Shown: piece after piece, positions 19,290-31,159 of the stretch
How positions within the stretch are numbered: position 1 is the stretch's first letter
How the letters are laid out: every line of letters begins with the position of its first letter
From: Tridacna crocea
Lineage: Eukaryota; Mollusca; Bivalvia; Cardiida; Cardiidae
Assembly: GCA_943736015.1 (NCBI GenBank)
Contig: OX031072.1
Coordinates: 1,306,501 to 1,370,500 of the forward strand
Direction: 5' to 3'
DNA: 64,000 nt
Position numbers and translations under genes: made by a program
The notes under the pieces: generated by a model
What the model was told of the DNA's origin: nothing
The model's database searches: none
The model's input: only the letters and a program-made list of their open reading frames with translations

Positions 19290-20159
19290 AAAGCATCGTT
19301 TTTGACAAATGCAAAATACTTTGGATTAAATCATTGATACAATCGGATGTCAGAAGATTCAGACCCAAGAAGATTCGGCCCAGGGCCTTCCAGCGATTTT
19401 CGAGAAGATTCGGCCCAGCAGGTGAGAAGATTCGGCCCTGAGGGTGAGAAGATTCGGCCCAAGTTGTATTATATTGTTTGTACCAGTAAAATTACCTGAT
19501 TGAACTAATTATTCTTAAACGTTAGAGTAATCTTAATCGCCCATATTGTTTTGCAGAGCGCAACGATCATTACCGTGTTCTACTAACGCAATTATTAGTT
19601 GATTTTAGTGGTGTACTTCTCATCCCTTTTTTGGTGAAGATTCGGCACAATCGATGAGAAATAGAGAGAACTCGGACCAGTTTTCATATTTTGTTTTTGT
19701 ATTATTGGCTGTATGTTTTGTTTGCTTTAACAATCTAGGAGCGTAATTTTCTCTTTGTTCAGGAACAATCTTACTGAGACACTGAAAAAATCGGCTTGAA
19801 CTTTATTTGCACTTTATTTTGCCTCGGAATAAGTACTCTTGTTGTGAAATTCCTGTAAATGAGTAATACATGCATTGATTTTACCTACTACTTCTTCAAA
19901 TGAAACATGTAGACAGGAGAAAGTTGTGAACTTGTCAATTTCGAAACATGTTTGGTCGACAATTTAATATGGCTCAAGACTTAACTATTATTATGGGATA
20001 TGAAAAAAAATGCATTTTAAGATAATTTAAGAAAACATGTTGGCCATCAGCAAATTCTCTCCACTCATGATGTTATGCACATTAAGACATCAGACATTAA
20101 TTAATTTTTTTACAACTTGGAAAATGTAGACTGTCAAAAAAAAAAAAAGAGTTCATTTG

Positions 20160-20297
20160 CAATGGAGAAATTGAATCTGGCTCATATGGTCGGGATTCTT
20201 TTGAAAAGATATAAAACATTTTGGAAAATGGAGAAAAGTTGGCTGCCAGCAATCTCTCCATAATCTGCAAATTGTGACGTTTGGTAAACAGTTATGT
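20160..20297. mobile_element. HP remnant in foldback-like element
   Basis: ATGGAGAAAAGTTGGCTGCC then GCAATCTCTCCATAATCTGC and TGACGTTTGGTAAACAGTTA; hairpin badly eroded. Confidence 0.45.
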
Positions 20298-20389
20298 ACC
20301 TGTTACAAGCTTTTACTGATTTTCCCGTTTTAGACAAATGTTAACCTTCCTCTAAACTTTCTACCCTTTCTCTCTTTTTATACTCTCAA

Positions 20390-20500
20390 GGTCCAATCAC
20401 ACTATTATCTCTATGACATTCATTTATTTTTTGTATTTCCATACTGTATGTTGTACATACTTGGAAGAAATAAAGTTTATTGAATTGAATTGGAAAAAAA
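20390..20500 (+). mobile_element. LINE 3' end fragment
   Basis: A 3' untranslated tail with AATAAAG followed by TTGAATTGAATTGG and a run of A, the form of a CR1/RTE-type LINE 3' end. It lies inside the foldback-like element. Confidence 0.5.
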
Positions 20501-20545
20501 AAAATGAATTGCATTGCCATACAAACGTTATGATATATTGATATA

Positions 20546-21718
20546 CCAGTATACTACAATGGGAAACGTCTAAATGTGGTTGCAAAGTTTACTTATTTAG
20601 GCCTTACTATATCTAGCAATGGATGTTTTTATCAAGCACAAAAATCACTAGCTGATCAGGGTAGCCGGGCTCTTTTTTCTCTTTTCGCACTTTTTAATAC
20701 AGTGGAATTCGATATAAGAGACAAAATCAAATTATTCGATTCCATGGTTAGTCCAATCTTGAATTATGGTTCCGAAATTTGGGGTTTTCATAAATCACCC
20801 GACGTGGAAAAAGTTCATATCAAGTTTTTAAAGAGAGTCTTGCGTTTGAACCAGAATACAACCAGCATAGCTTTGTATGGAGAATGTGGTCGATTTCCGC
20901 TTAATGTCATAAGAAAAATTAGATTGATCAAATATTGGTTCAAAATTTCTACCCGAAGGGATACACTCATGTATAAATTTCTGTGCGATTATCTTTCTGA
21001 TGAATCATATCATGCTAACTCATGGTTTAGTAATATCAAGAATCTGCTGAACGATCTTGGGTTTCACTATTTATGGAATAATACAGATGTAGATACTGCT
21101 CATATATCAGCTTTAGCGCAGCGAGTGTATGATCAGTATCTACAGCAGTGGAACAATGATATCAAAACTTCAAGTAAATTGTCCTCGTATTGTCTCTATA
21201 AAGAAGAATTCCTTATGGAAAAATATTTGACATGTGTTACTAACAGTATTCACAAAAAAGCATTGAGTAAATTAAGATGTTCTGTACATAATTTAGCAAC
21301 TGAAACTGGTTGCCATAATAATATATTACGTGATGAGAGGAAGTGTGAACTATATATATGTATGATGAATGCCACTGAGGATGAATACCATTTTGTTTTG
21401 GTCTGTCCAATGTACAGGAATCTTAGAAACAATTACTACCAAAGTATTACTGCAGATGGCCTACCAAGCAAAAGTTTGTACAGTTGATGGGTAGTTCATC
21501 TGAGGTTGTACTCAACAAACTTGCAAAATATATCTATCTTGCATTTGATTTGCGCTCCAGTATACTTTGATATCATCCTTTTGGTATGCTTTTCTCTTTT
21601 TTTCTTTTTGTATATATTACATGTTTTATGTTGTACTCATGTTCTGCCAATTGAAGGCAATGAAACATTGTATGTTTTTCGCCGATTAAAGGAACTTGAA
21701 CTTGAACTTGAACTTGTT
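20546..21718 (+). pseudogene. LINE reverse transcriptase C-terminal fragment plus 3' tail
   Basis: Open to 21487. It encodes the end of a CR1-like RT and the downstream region: FTYLGLTISSNGCFYQAQKS, ILNYGSEIWGFHKSPDVEKV, then the H/C-type motif ATEDEYHFVLVCPMYRNLR. The 3' tail ends in (GAACTT) repeats at 21690-21718, and two further GAACTT-rich pieces follow to about 21755. The 5' three quarters are missing. Confidence 0.8.
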
Positions 21719-22127
21719 AAAAAGCCAGTTCAAGTTGAACTTGTTAAAAAGCCAAGGAAAATCAAAACTATGAAAAATACGATGACATAATTATAGAACT
21801 TCTCCAAGTCAATCAACAATAACACTTCACAAAGTGATAACGCGTGTCTGACTGTAATGGGATTAAACCCTGCACCCCGTTTTACTCGCCATATCGAAGA
21901 GTGTACTTCAATATCATAACAAACAGAATTTCAATCTGGTCTCAAGTCTGCAGTCTGATCTAGCGTCACAATCCCAACAAGATGTAATTAACTATAAACA
22001 GAAATTAAATTTGGATTTTTCTGAGAAACAAAGTAGTAATTTGGCGATCCTGTAAAGGTGTTATATAGACCAAATTAGAATGCACCCTTTCTTGTCCGTC
22101 CCAGACAATGATAATGAACGTAACATT

Positions 22128-22293
22128 TGCAGACGATTTTTTTTAACATTTTACCATTCTTAAAGACCTCCAAGAACATACGAAAACGATGTAGATAAAG
22201 CAGAAAAAAATTGCAATCAATTTCTCATTTTTCCAATTTCTTTCAAAACCCTTCTTTCACATTGTCCTTAGAGTCGGAGTTGTCAGGTTAAAG
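22128..22293. mobile_element. HP remnant in foldback-like element
   Basis: TTTTACCATTCTTAAAGACC, eroded hairpin, CCCTTCTTTCACATTGTCCT, then GTCAGGTTAAAGG. Confidence 0.4.
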
Positions 22294-23111
22294 GCCTTAG
22301 GTTACAGTCTGGGAATTGATACATTCGTGATATCCGACGGTATTATGACCTAACTAGATAAAAACCTTTGTTGCTAATGCTTCATGTACATAAGATCACA
22401 CAAAGCAATACAAAAAAAATGTAATTTAGCGGTGCATTCAGTTAATCAAATGATTGGTTCTGTGTTATCGGATCACGATCTCCAGGTCATATTGTAATAA
22501 TGAGTCTTATGCACATTCATTATACAATACTATCAAATTTATCTACCCTCACATAAGAGAACACTTAAAAAAATTACGATATCAACAATTATTGAATCAA
22601 TACATACCATTCATAATACATCAATATAATTACAAATCGCCTATTTATGACAAGTACTGCAAAAACATCTTCAAACTGTGAAAACTGCATTTACATTCCT
22701 TTATCTTATTCATCCTCAAACTGTGAAAAAAATATTGTAATCCATACTTTCAACTATCTTTACACTGTGTAATGTACCGTATAATCATTAACAAATACAA
22801 AAAAAAAATGTTCTTTTCATCTTTAATGTGCATGCAAACATACATTACATAACAACAAAGTGGGACAAAACCTGTACATGTATCAAATTAACCTGCATAT
22901 TGGGCATTCTCCTTTGATAAAAAATTAAGTATAATTGCAAGATATGGAAATCACCTTCACTATATGCTGTATTCAAAATTAGGGCGGAATCTTCTACCTT
23001 GGGCCGAATCTTCTCATAGGTGGTCCGAATCTTCTTGGGTCCGAATCTTCTCAAGATTTTGCGTACAGCCGAATATTCTTGGGTCCGAATCTTCCTTCAC
23101 CCGATACAATC

Positions 23112-23770
23112 ATGTTGCTACAGCAACAAATAAACCGTAGCTATATTATAAGCCAATCGAAAGCTACTAACATGACGTCATTCGGACCTACTTCCACTTC
23201 ACAACGCATAAACAACTAACCAGTGGGATCGTACATGTAAATTTACTATCCCAGAACTAACCAATCGAATTGCTTCCTTTGAAAGATGTATCGCTGATAG
23301 ACCCCTTTCCTCTGTTGGCAACCTTATTCTGTCTTTATGAGAAGTAAACTGTCAATGAAATAAATTCCTTTGAATCAGCAAGTGTTTAAACAAAGTTTTC
23401 TCTTTCAAAGAAATATTCTTTTTCTTTTATCAATCAAAGTTGTACTTGACTTTATGATTAATGACTAGGTTATTGTTATGCGCCTGCATGGCCGAGTTTT
23501 GATTCTGGAGACCCGTGAAAAGAAAAAGATAAATCAGTTGGAAATCACAATATGTGTCATTTCGAAGTAGTTCTGGTCAGTATAATGTACCGATGTATAG
23601 CCTGGGTTCCAGTCTGATCGCGTCTTTCCTTATATACGAGTATGATCGGATTTTACTGCGTCAAAAATGACAATAACATGATCTGTAACCGTTTTAACAC
23701 GCCAAATGTTTAAATTCTTCTTTTGGTCGTCATGTTGCTTAACGTTCAGCAGTATTCATATTTTAATATT
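23112..23770. other. Intergenic, nothing recognised
   Basis: No inverted repeat, tandem repeat or coding frame of note between the foldback-like element and an old HP copy. Confidence 0.5.
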
Positions 23771-24025
23771 TAACCCTTTACCACACACTTGAAATGACTC
23801 TGAAAATAAAGTTTTAAAAAACATCGAGAGGAAAGGGAAAATTGCAACCGGAAACCGGCATTTTTTTTCATTTTACCACAATCTACCTATTTCTACCCTA
23901 CATTTCTACCCTATCAAGAATAAAGTTCGTCGCTAATCTGGGTCACCCTGAATTTGTCATCTGCATGAATCAGTGCTTTCAATTTCAACTTAGTCTGAAA
24001 TTTCTTTGTAAGGTAAAGAATAAAG
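23771..24025 (+). mobile_element. HP-1, old copy
   Basis: TTAACCCTTTACCACACACT at the left; hairpin reduced to GCAACCGGAAACCGGCA; the long arm is recognisable (GTGCTTTCAATTTCAACTTA). Confidence 0.7.
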
Positions 24026-24609
24026 GCTTATCGCAATGAATTGCTATAATCACTTACCTCTGTCATTATTAGAACTGAAATCTTTACGTTATATATCCCA
24101 TTGATTTTCCTCGAAAGAATTTCCTTCAACTATACACTTTTTTTCCAAAACTGAATAACAATGATAAAATTATCTAGACACGGAGAATCCCACTGTCCTG
24201 GAGTGCATTGGACGTGTTCATGATTTTCTAAGAACACGGACCAAGGGCTTGTATCTGTGTAACTGTGCACGATAAATTTTTGTCGAACAAAGGAAAAGGG
24301 TGTATCTCAATATTGATGAGTTGGCAATCATGTTGCTTTCATGTTTGCCGACAAGCTGAACGTACATTCCGGTTACGCGGGATTAATGAAAGACAAGCGT
24401 TAATGTCAATGAACCTTTAAATCGCTTATTGCGCCTGTCTCTTTTGAAGACAAGGCAGATGATTCTATAGTCTGCACAGAATATGCAATCTCATATCGGA
24501 TAAGCTATATCGTAATAACCCGACCAAAACAGCCCTAGGTGGAGTTGCAATAATTAAGCATTTTTCCTGAGATGTAAAAATGCGATTTTCATCAATCCAG
24601 CACTCTAGT
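24026..24609. other. Intergenic, nothing recognised
   Basis: No named feature. CpG dinucleotides are somewhat more frequent than in neighbouring repeats. Confidence 0.4.
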
Positions 24610-25600
24610 ATAAGGGTTAACAGAGCCATAGATTACAAGAATCGTATAAACGAAGAACACCTTCCGACTTATAGGACCTAAGAAGTCAAACGTCAAATAA
24701 TGTTGGTTGGTTATCCTTAATAGGATGGTAAACATTGCGCAAAACGGAGAAAATGTTCGTTGCCAGTATTTTGTCATGTTCCTGCAAGCTTTCAACATGC
24801 CCTTCCCTTTCTAAAAAGCCCCATTCTTTAGGGTCATTAAAACTCAGCACATGTTTTGTAAACTTAAAGTTAAATCTCCGTTTTGAACATTGAAAGTCGT
24901 TTTGAAAATCTTTTTCAGTCTTGATAAAGTAATAATTTCAAATAAAATGGTAAACAAATAAAAAAAACCCTTTTAACTGAGCGACAAAATTTTGACAACC
25001 TCAAGAGAAAAAAAGTTTCAAAATACTTTTGGAAAACTTTTCCCACAATGCTTTGAAAAGTCTCTTCTTTAACATTGTTGAAAGTCAGTATTGTGATGTA
25101 AAAAGCTGAATCTCAGTTTCTATACTCTAAAATGTACCTTTTTAGAAACTCTTTGCTCTCTCAATAAAATTGCCCATGGAATAAGATGGTAAAGACTTTC
25201 AAGAAATCTCATTACAGAGTTACAGTTTTAGACGTGTCAAAATTCATTGCATTTTCAAGCAAAAACTATTCTTTAATCCTTTACCATACCATATCAAGTA
25301 CAGTTTTAACAACCCTGAGAAAGAAACCATTTAAAAACTTAATTTTGAAAAGGAGAAACTTTCTTGACTCTTTACACGAAGAAAAAAATTCAGATTTTCC
25401 GAAATTGAATGCATTTTCAGGAAGCAACTTTTTGATCCGGTACCATTGATGGAACCTGTATGAAATAGGATTGAAGACATTTTAGGAAAAGGAAAAAATG
25501 TCAATTAGCACCGTATTCTCCTTTTCAGACCAAAAGTTCTCAAGGCTTCTTCCTAGACCTTTTAATTTCATTATTGGGGTAATAGAGGGTTAAATGTATG
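24610..25600. mobile_element. Three to four decayed HP copies
   Basis: Traces only: AACGGAGAAAATGTTCGTTG with CAGTATTTTGTCATG (24735-24780), TTTTAACTGAGCGACAAAAT (24972), TTTAATCCTTTACCATACCA (25272) and CCGTATTCTCCTTTTCAGAC (25510). Confidence 0.5.
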
Positions 25601-25996
25601 TTTCTATAAAAGGTAAAAACATATACGGTTAACGGTAAATCAAATCTCTTTGCTATCATATAAAACTTTTCCTTCAAATGAAATGGAAAGGAGTTTCAGA
25701 AAAGTCCATTCGTTTTAAATTTTTCAACATATTTTCACAAACCTTCTTCAAGTTTGTTAAAACTCAGGATGGTAAACTGGTCTTCATTACACAGGAACAT
25801 TGCACAACTCTATAGACTTTGCTGTATCAGGACAGGCGATTTAAGTACAGGAAAATGTATTGCAATATGTTATGCCTATATTCTAAACTCGCCTTCTAAC
25901 AGCACTTTCAGTACTTTGATTTATTTGAAGGGAACACTTAAGCCCTGAGCTGTAAATCTTGGGGTAAGATTTCACATTTAGAGGATATATGACAAT

Positions 25997-26035
25997 AATA
26001 ATCCCTCTTATCTGGAACTCTGAGACAATAATGCT
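25997..26035. repeat. Arm fragment of the 46.3-kb palindromic element
   Basis: CCCTCTTATCTGGAACTCTG matches 46438-46460 exactly; the rest of the element is absent. Confidence 0.5.
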
Positions 26036-26060
26036 CCCAAACTAGAAGTAAAGTAATCAA

Positions 26061-26280
26061 GTGGTGTCCGTGGTCGTGAGGTAGAGCGTCAGCCTCCTAA
26101 CCATGAGGTCCTGAGTTCGATACCCGGGAGTGTGTGTCAACTTTGGGATTTTTCATTGGCCTACACATTCAGAGCGAGTACTGGTGTAGTTCCCAGGAAG
26201 CAGAATCGAGAGAGATTAGCATAAGTTGTAAGAACTTGTTTCTCAATCAATGTAAAATAAATATGTTTAAAACTAAAAAA
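26061..26280 (+). mobile_element. tRNA-derived SINE, family S1
   Basis: The head has B-box-like GAGTTCGATACCC (26113-26125) after GTGAGGTAGAGCGTCAGCC. The body CTTTGGGATTTTTCATTGGC, ACTGGTGTAGTTCCCAGGAA and the tail TGTAAAATAAATATGTTTAA are shared with 37487-37697 and the reversed copy at 8562. Confidence 0.75.
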
Positions 26281-26321
26281 GTAATCAATAGTGAAGTTTT
26301 GCACCAAAAAAGTTTGATATA

Positions 26322-26517
26322 TACCGCACAATCCCAACTTTTAACGCCCCTGTATAAGAAGCCTTTTGAAAACATTGTTGGAAAAGGAGAAAATGCTGGT
26401 AATCAGCATTTTCTCCTTTTCCTGCAATGTTTTCTTTCCCATCCAAAACAAAAATCGTTAGTTCAGTTACATTTAAATTGTTGTCTACAAATCATTTCAA
26501 TTTGAGCCACTCTAGTT
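26322..26517 (+). mobile_element. HP-1, long arm cut by AGCTCACC element
   Basis: ACCGCACAATCCCAACTTTT and a good hairpin; stops at GAGCCACTCTAG. TTTGTCGT at 28819 may be the displaced terminus. Confidence 0.85.
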
Positions 26518-28818
26518 TTTAGCTCACCTGAGCACGAAGTGCTCATGGTGAGCTATTGTGATCGCGCTGTGTCCGTCATCCGTCGTCAACTTTTTACCTT
26601 GTGCACGCTCTGGAGGCAACATTTTCGGTTGGATACTCATGAAAGTTGGTAAGAATGTTTGCCTCGATGAAATCTCAGACAAGTTTGAAAATGGGTCATG
26701 TCGGGTCAAAAACTAGGTCACTGGGGCAAATCTTAGAAAAACCTTGTGTACACTCTAGAGGCCACATTTTCAGTCCAAAACTCTTGAAAGTTGGTCAAGA
26801 TGTTTGTCTGGATGATATCTCAGACAAATTTGAAAATGGGTCATGTGGGGTCAAGAACTAGGTAACTAGGTCAAATTTAAGAAAAACCTTGTGTATGCTC
26901 TAGAGGCCACATTTTCAGTCGGATACTCATGAAAGTTGGTCAGGATGTTTGCCTGGATGATATCTCAAACAAGTTTGAACATGGGTCATGTCGGATCAAA
27001 AACTAGGTCACGAGGTCAAATCTTAGAAAACCCTTGTGTATGCTCTTGAGGCCACATTTTCAGTCCAAAACTCTTGGAAGTTCTTGAGAATGTTTGTCTT
27101 GATGATATCTCGGACAAGTTTGAAAATGGGTCATGTCTGGTCAAAAACTAGGTCACTAGGTCAAATTTTAGAAAAACCTTGTGTATTCTCTAGAGGCCAC
27201 ATTTTATGTCGGATACTCATGAAAGTTGGTCAGGATGTTTGCCTGAATGGTATCTTAGACGAGTTTGAAAATGGGTCATGTCAGGTCAAAAACTAGGTCA
27301 ATGGGTCAAATTTTAGAAAATCCTTGTGTATGCTGTAAAGGCCACATTTCCAGTCCAAAACTCTTGAAAGTTGATCAGAATGTTTTTCTTGATGATATCT
27401 TGGACAAGTCCAAAAATGGTTCATGTCGGGTCAAAAACTAGGTCACTAGGCCAAATCTTAGAAAAACCTTGTGTACGCTCTAGAGGCCACATTTTCAGTC
27501 CGATACTCATGAAAGTTGGTCAGAATGTTTGCCTCGATGAAATCTAGGACTAGTTTGGAAATGGGTCATGCCAGGCCAAAAACTAGGTCACTAGGTCAAA
27601 TCTTAGAAAAACCTTGTGTAAGCTCTAATGGCCACATTTTCATTTCGATACCCATGAAAATTGGTCAGGATGTTTGTCTGGATAATATCTCGAACAAGAT
27701 CGAAAATGGGTCATGTGGACTTAAAAACTAGGTCACTAGGTCAAATTTTAAAAAACCGTGTGTACGCTCTAGAGGCCACATTTTCAGTCCAAAACTCTTG
27801 AAAGTTGGTCAGAATGTTTGTCTTGATATCTCGGACAAGTTCAAAAATGGGTTATGTGGGGTCAAAAACTAGGTCACTAGGTCAAATCTTAGAAAAACCT
27901 TGTGTACGCTCTAGAGGCCATATTTTCAGTCCAAAACTCTTGAAAGTTGGTCAGAATATTTGCCTCTATGATACCTTGGACGAGTTTGAAAATGGGTCAT
28001 GTGGAGTCAAAAACTAGGTTACCAGGTCAAATGTTAGAAAAACCTTTTGTAGGCTCTAGAGGCCACATTTTCAGTCCAAAACTCTTGTAAGTTGGTCAGA
28101 ATGTGTGCCTTGATGATATATTAGACGAGTTTGAAAATGGGTCATTGGGGGTTAAAAACTAGGTCACCAGGTCAAATCTTAGAAAAACCTTGTATATGTT
28201 CTGGATGCTACATTTTCAGTCCAACACTCTTGAAAATCAGTCAGAATGTTTGCCTTTATAATATCATGGATGACTTTGAAAATGGGTCATGTTGAGTCAA
28301 AAACTGGGTCAATAGGTCAAATGTTATAAACACCTTTTGTATGCTCTGGAGGACACATTTTTTTTTTCAGTCTGATACTCCTAAAAGTTGTTCATAATAT
28401 TTGTCCTGGTGATAACCTCGAATGAGTTTGAAAATGGGTCATGTGGAGTCAAAAACTAGGTCAATGGGTCAAATATTAGAAAAACCTTGTGTACACACCA
28501 GAGGCTACATTTTCTGTCTGATACTCTTCAGACTTGGTCAGAATGTTTGTTTTGGTGATGTCTCAAAAGAGTTTGATAATGGGTAATTGTCGGGTCCAAA
28601 ACTAAGTCACTTGGTGAAATCTTAGAAAAACCTTTTGTACGCTGTAGAGGCCACATTTTCAGTCCAATACTCATGAAAATTGGTCAGAATGTTTGTCTTA
28701 TTGATATCTCAAAAGTGTTTGATGATGGGGAATGTCTGATAAAAAACTAGGTCAGTGGGAAACTAGATGGTTCATGTTTGGTCAATAGACTCAGGTGAGC
28801 GATTTCAGGGCCCTCTTG
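26518..28818 (+). mobile_element. AGCTCACCTGAG element with about fifteen 145-bp tandem units
   Basis: The left end TTTTTAGCTCACCTGAGCAC folds with TGCTCATGGTGAGC. The right end is CTCAGGTGAGCGATTTCAGG followed by GCCCTCTTG. Between them about 15 units of about 145 bp (marker AAAAACCTTGTGTACGCTCT) run from about 26590 to 28760. It truncates the long arm of an HP-1 element (26322-26517). It resembles pearl/Helitron-like non-autonomous elements of bivalves in having a tandem core; that class is an inference. Confidence 0.75.
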
Positions 28819-29456
28819 TTTGTCGTAAGAGTGAAGATATATGTGAAATTTACTGTTTAAGTCATAAAAAAGTTGAAAAGATAGTCAAAAGTGACTCTGA
28901 TTGGACAGTGTCAAAAGAAACATTGTGTTGTGTCATGGGTTTCTGTGTTTTTTCTATCGAGCATTTCTTCGTGTGTGTTGATTTATGGATAGGTTTTTCC
29001 ACATGATTTGACAATAATTCATCAATAAGTGCAGCAAATAACTTCAAATCCCGTCATTTACACAAGTTAAGCAGATAATGGATTTTCACCCTTTGTTTCT
29101 TTTTTCGTATGTGAGGTCTTGCGTGTAACCAAATTTTTTTATGTTAATTTCAATTCAATAATGTAATTTTCGCAACGATTTGCATGAATGGGAACACTGT
29201 GTTTTACACGTATGTAAACACAAGAGAAAAAAGAAGTGAATAAGTTATATTCTGTAAAAGTAGGGTTTAATGCGCCTGCAAAAAGTGCTCATTCCAGACA
29301 GGCTGACTTGGAAAAAAACTTCTTGCTATTTGTAAATTTTCAGCATGTCTATGGATCGATCTACCTCATGATTAAGTCTGTTGTATGATAAGATGGATTT
29401 TAAGGATACGTAATTCTTTGATACTTGATATGTCACAGAGGTGTATTAGACGGCCC
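28819..29456. other. Intergenic; one dispersed repeat fragment
   Basis: 28819-29260 shows nothing recognisable. 29270-29385 (GACAGGCTGACTTGG, GATCTACCTCATG) belongs to the 2.0-2.4-kb module. Confidence 0.45.
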
Positions 29457-29684
29457 TCAACCCTTTACCACACAATTCCAACTTTTAACCAACCTGGGAC
29501 AGAAATGTTTTTGAAAACATTGTGGGAAAAGGAGAAAATGCTGGTGACCAGCATTTTCTCCTTCTCCCACAATGATTTCTACACTGTTGAAGACATTCCA
29601 TCATTTGAGCCACATTAGAATTGTCCTCTGTAAATGCTTTCAATTTGGACCAGTCTAAAATTTTGTCATTTAGTAAAGAGTTAA
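29457..29684 (+). mobile_element. HP-1, complete
   Basis: Left TTAA is TCAA; centre GGTGACC; right end TTAGTAAAGAGTTAA. Confidence 0.93.
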
Positions 29685-30248
29685 GTTAAAGCTTCGAATT
29701 TATGTTTTACCTCAGGAAGGCTGAATGATTGAATACACCCAGCAAAACTTCCAACTGTTTCTCCTGTAAATTTGATGAAGTAATAGACAGATAAATAAAG
29801 ATAACTTATAACAGATGTCTTGGCAATAGACATGGTATTGTAATGAAAATATTTTCAGTTTTGCTTATTAAAGGCATCTCTAATCGAAAAAAGGGAAATC
29901 ACAAGGTTTTTGCATGCATGGTGCCTGTCAGACAAACAAGGTAAGCAAGAGAAGCATACATTACTGAAAATTTGTCAGCAATAAGGAAAAACATGAAAAT
30001 TATTTTCTGCAAAAATATAAACTGAGAGGAGAGTTAAGTTTTCAGAAGATCATTTTTCAATTTTCAGTGTAAAGTGAATGAATGTTTAATAACTTCATAT
30101 CAATAGAACATGTCAAAAAAAAAACTTTTCAAACGTCGGCTTGACCATGCTTTTCCACTTGTCAATATATTCTCATAAACATCAAACAAGATGAAGTGCC
30201 TCTTTTCTGGACAGCGGATGCCGGAAAAGGCCTACGGGGAAATCCGAC
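29685..30248. other. Intergenic, nothing recognised
   Basis: AT-rich single-copy-looking sequence between two HP-1 elements. Confidence 0.45.
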
Positions 30249-30447
30249 TTAACCCTTTACCAAACAATCCCTGGTTTTTACGGCCCTGAGAGAGAAACCT
30301 TTTGAAAACATTGTGGGAAAAGTAGAAAATGCCATAATATTTTTTTCCCTGCTGGAAACAAATTTTGTTCCAGTAACATCAATTTCGTTGCCTAAAGTGC
30401 TTTCAATTTGGACTAGTCTAAAGTTTTGTCTTTTGGGAAAGGGTTAA
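30249..30447 (+). mobile_element. HP-1 (ACCAAAC end), hairpin deleted
   Basis: GTGGGAAAAGTAGAAAATGC then CATAATATTTTTTTCCCTGC: most of the right stem is gone, both termini intact. Confidence 0.9.
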
Positions 30448-30486
30448 AAGTGGCCATTTAGAAGATTTGTTCAGTGTATTCATCAA

Positions 30487-30657
30487 ATGCTTTACCATAC
30501 AACCAACATGTAGACCTGTCCAAATTCAAAGCATATGCAGATGGCAAATCAACGTTGCCTGAAATGATGAAACTTGTCCTTAAATGCTGGTTACCAACAT
30601 TTTTCTCCTTTTCCCACAATGTTTTCAAAAACTTGGAATTATGTGGTATAGGGTTAA
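30487..30657 (-). mobile_element. HP-1, left stem deleted
   Basis: TTTACCATACAACCAACATG, then AAATGCTGGTTACCAACATT; ends GTGGTATAGGGTTAA. Confidence 0.85.
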
Positions 30658-30671
30658 GAAAAACAGACAAC

Positions 30672-30945
30672 AGACAGTAAGTTCAAAGTGAATGTGATTA
30701 AAGAATTAAAATTTGTTATAGGAAGGAAAGAAAACATTTTGGGAATAGGAGAAAATGCTGGTTACCAGCATTTTCTCTTTTTCCCACGATGTTTTCAAAA
30801 GGCGTCTTTCATAGTGGTGTTAAAAGTCGGGATTGTGTGGTAAAGAAATAACTCTTTAACAAACAACAAAATTTTAGACTGGTCCAAATTGAAAACATTT
30901 ACAGAGGTCAAAATAAAAGTGACTGAAAATTTAAAATTTGCATCA
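30672..30945 (-). mobile_element. Two truncated HP-1 copies head to tail
   Basis: 30672-30850 lacks the outer long arm but has hairpin and short arm; 30849-30945 is a long arm that stops at AAAATTTAAAATTTG. Confidence 0.85.
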
Positions 30946-31159
30946 AAGAGGAGAGTTACCAGGCCCTCTTCAGCTGTGTTCTTTTTTCTTAAAATCCATT
31001 ATTTTAGTTCATTTATACTTAGAAATTGTTAAAAACTTGTATTTTTTTAGCGAATAAAAGTTGAAAGATTATAATTTTTAGTGTCCCTGATTAAGATCTG
31101 AAACCATAATTATATTTAAAAATTCAGCATATGAATATATAGTGGATATTTGGGGGTTT

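Larger units (their letters stand above)
19345..23102. mobile_element. Foldback-like element with minisatellite terminal inverted repeats, 9-bp duplication
   Basis: Ends read GGATGTCAGAAGATTCAGAC and, inverted, GGGTGAAGGAAGATTCGGAC. Both ends continue into repeats of GAAGATTCGGCCC (left 19358-19465, right 22981-23095). A perfect direct duplication GATACAATC flanks the element (19336-19344, 23103-23111). No transposase frame was seen; the interior carries LINE fragments. Nine-base duplications and repeat-built TIRs fit Mutator-like/foldback elements, but the superfamily is an inference. Confidence 0.8.

Noticed and set aside
19345-23102. Reading the 19.3-23.1 kb unit as one autonomous LINE
   Set aside because: The minisatellite inverted ends and 9-bp duplication lie outside the RT fragment, which has its own 3' tail at 21718.
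26134-28017. Repeated frames of about 70 codons with FASMKSQTSLKMGHVGSKTR-like residues, suggesting a repeat protein
   Set aside because: They come from the 145-bp non-coding tandem units, which also change frame and contain stops.
26590-28760. Possible CRISPR array
   Set aside because: Units are adjacent with no unique spacers, and the sequence is an animal genome with introns and SINEs.
28767-29006. 79-codon frame with a Cys-rich stretch
   Set aside because: It starts in the repeat element, and no acceptor/donor pair or homologous pattern was recognised.
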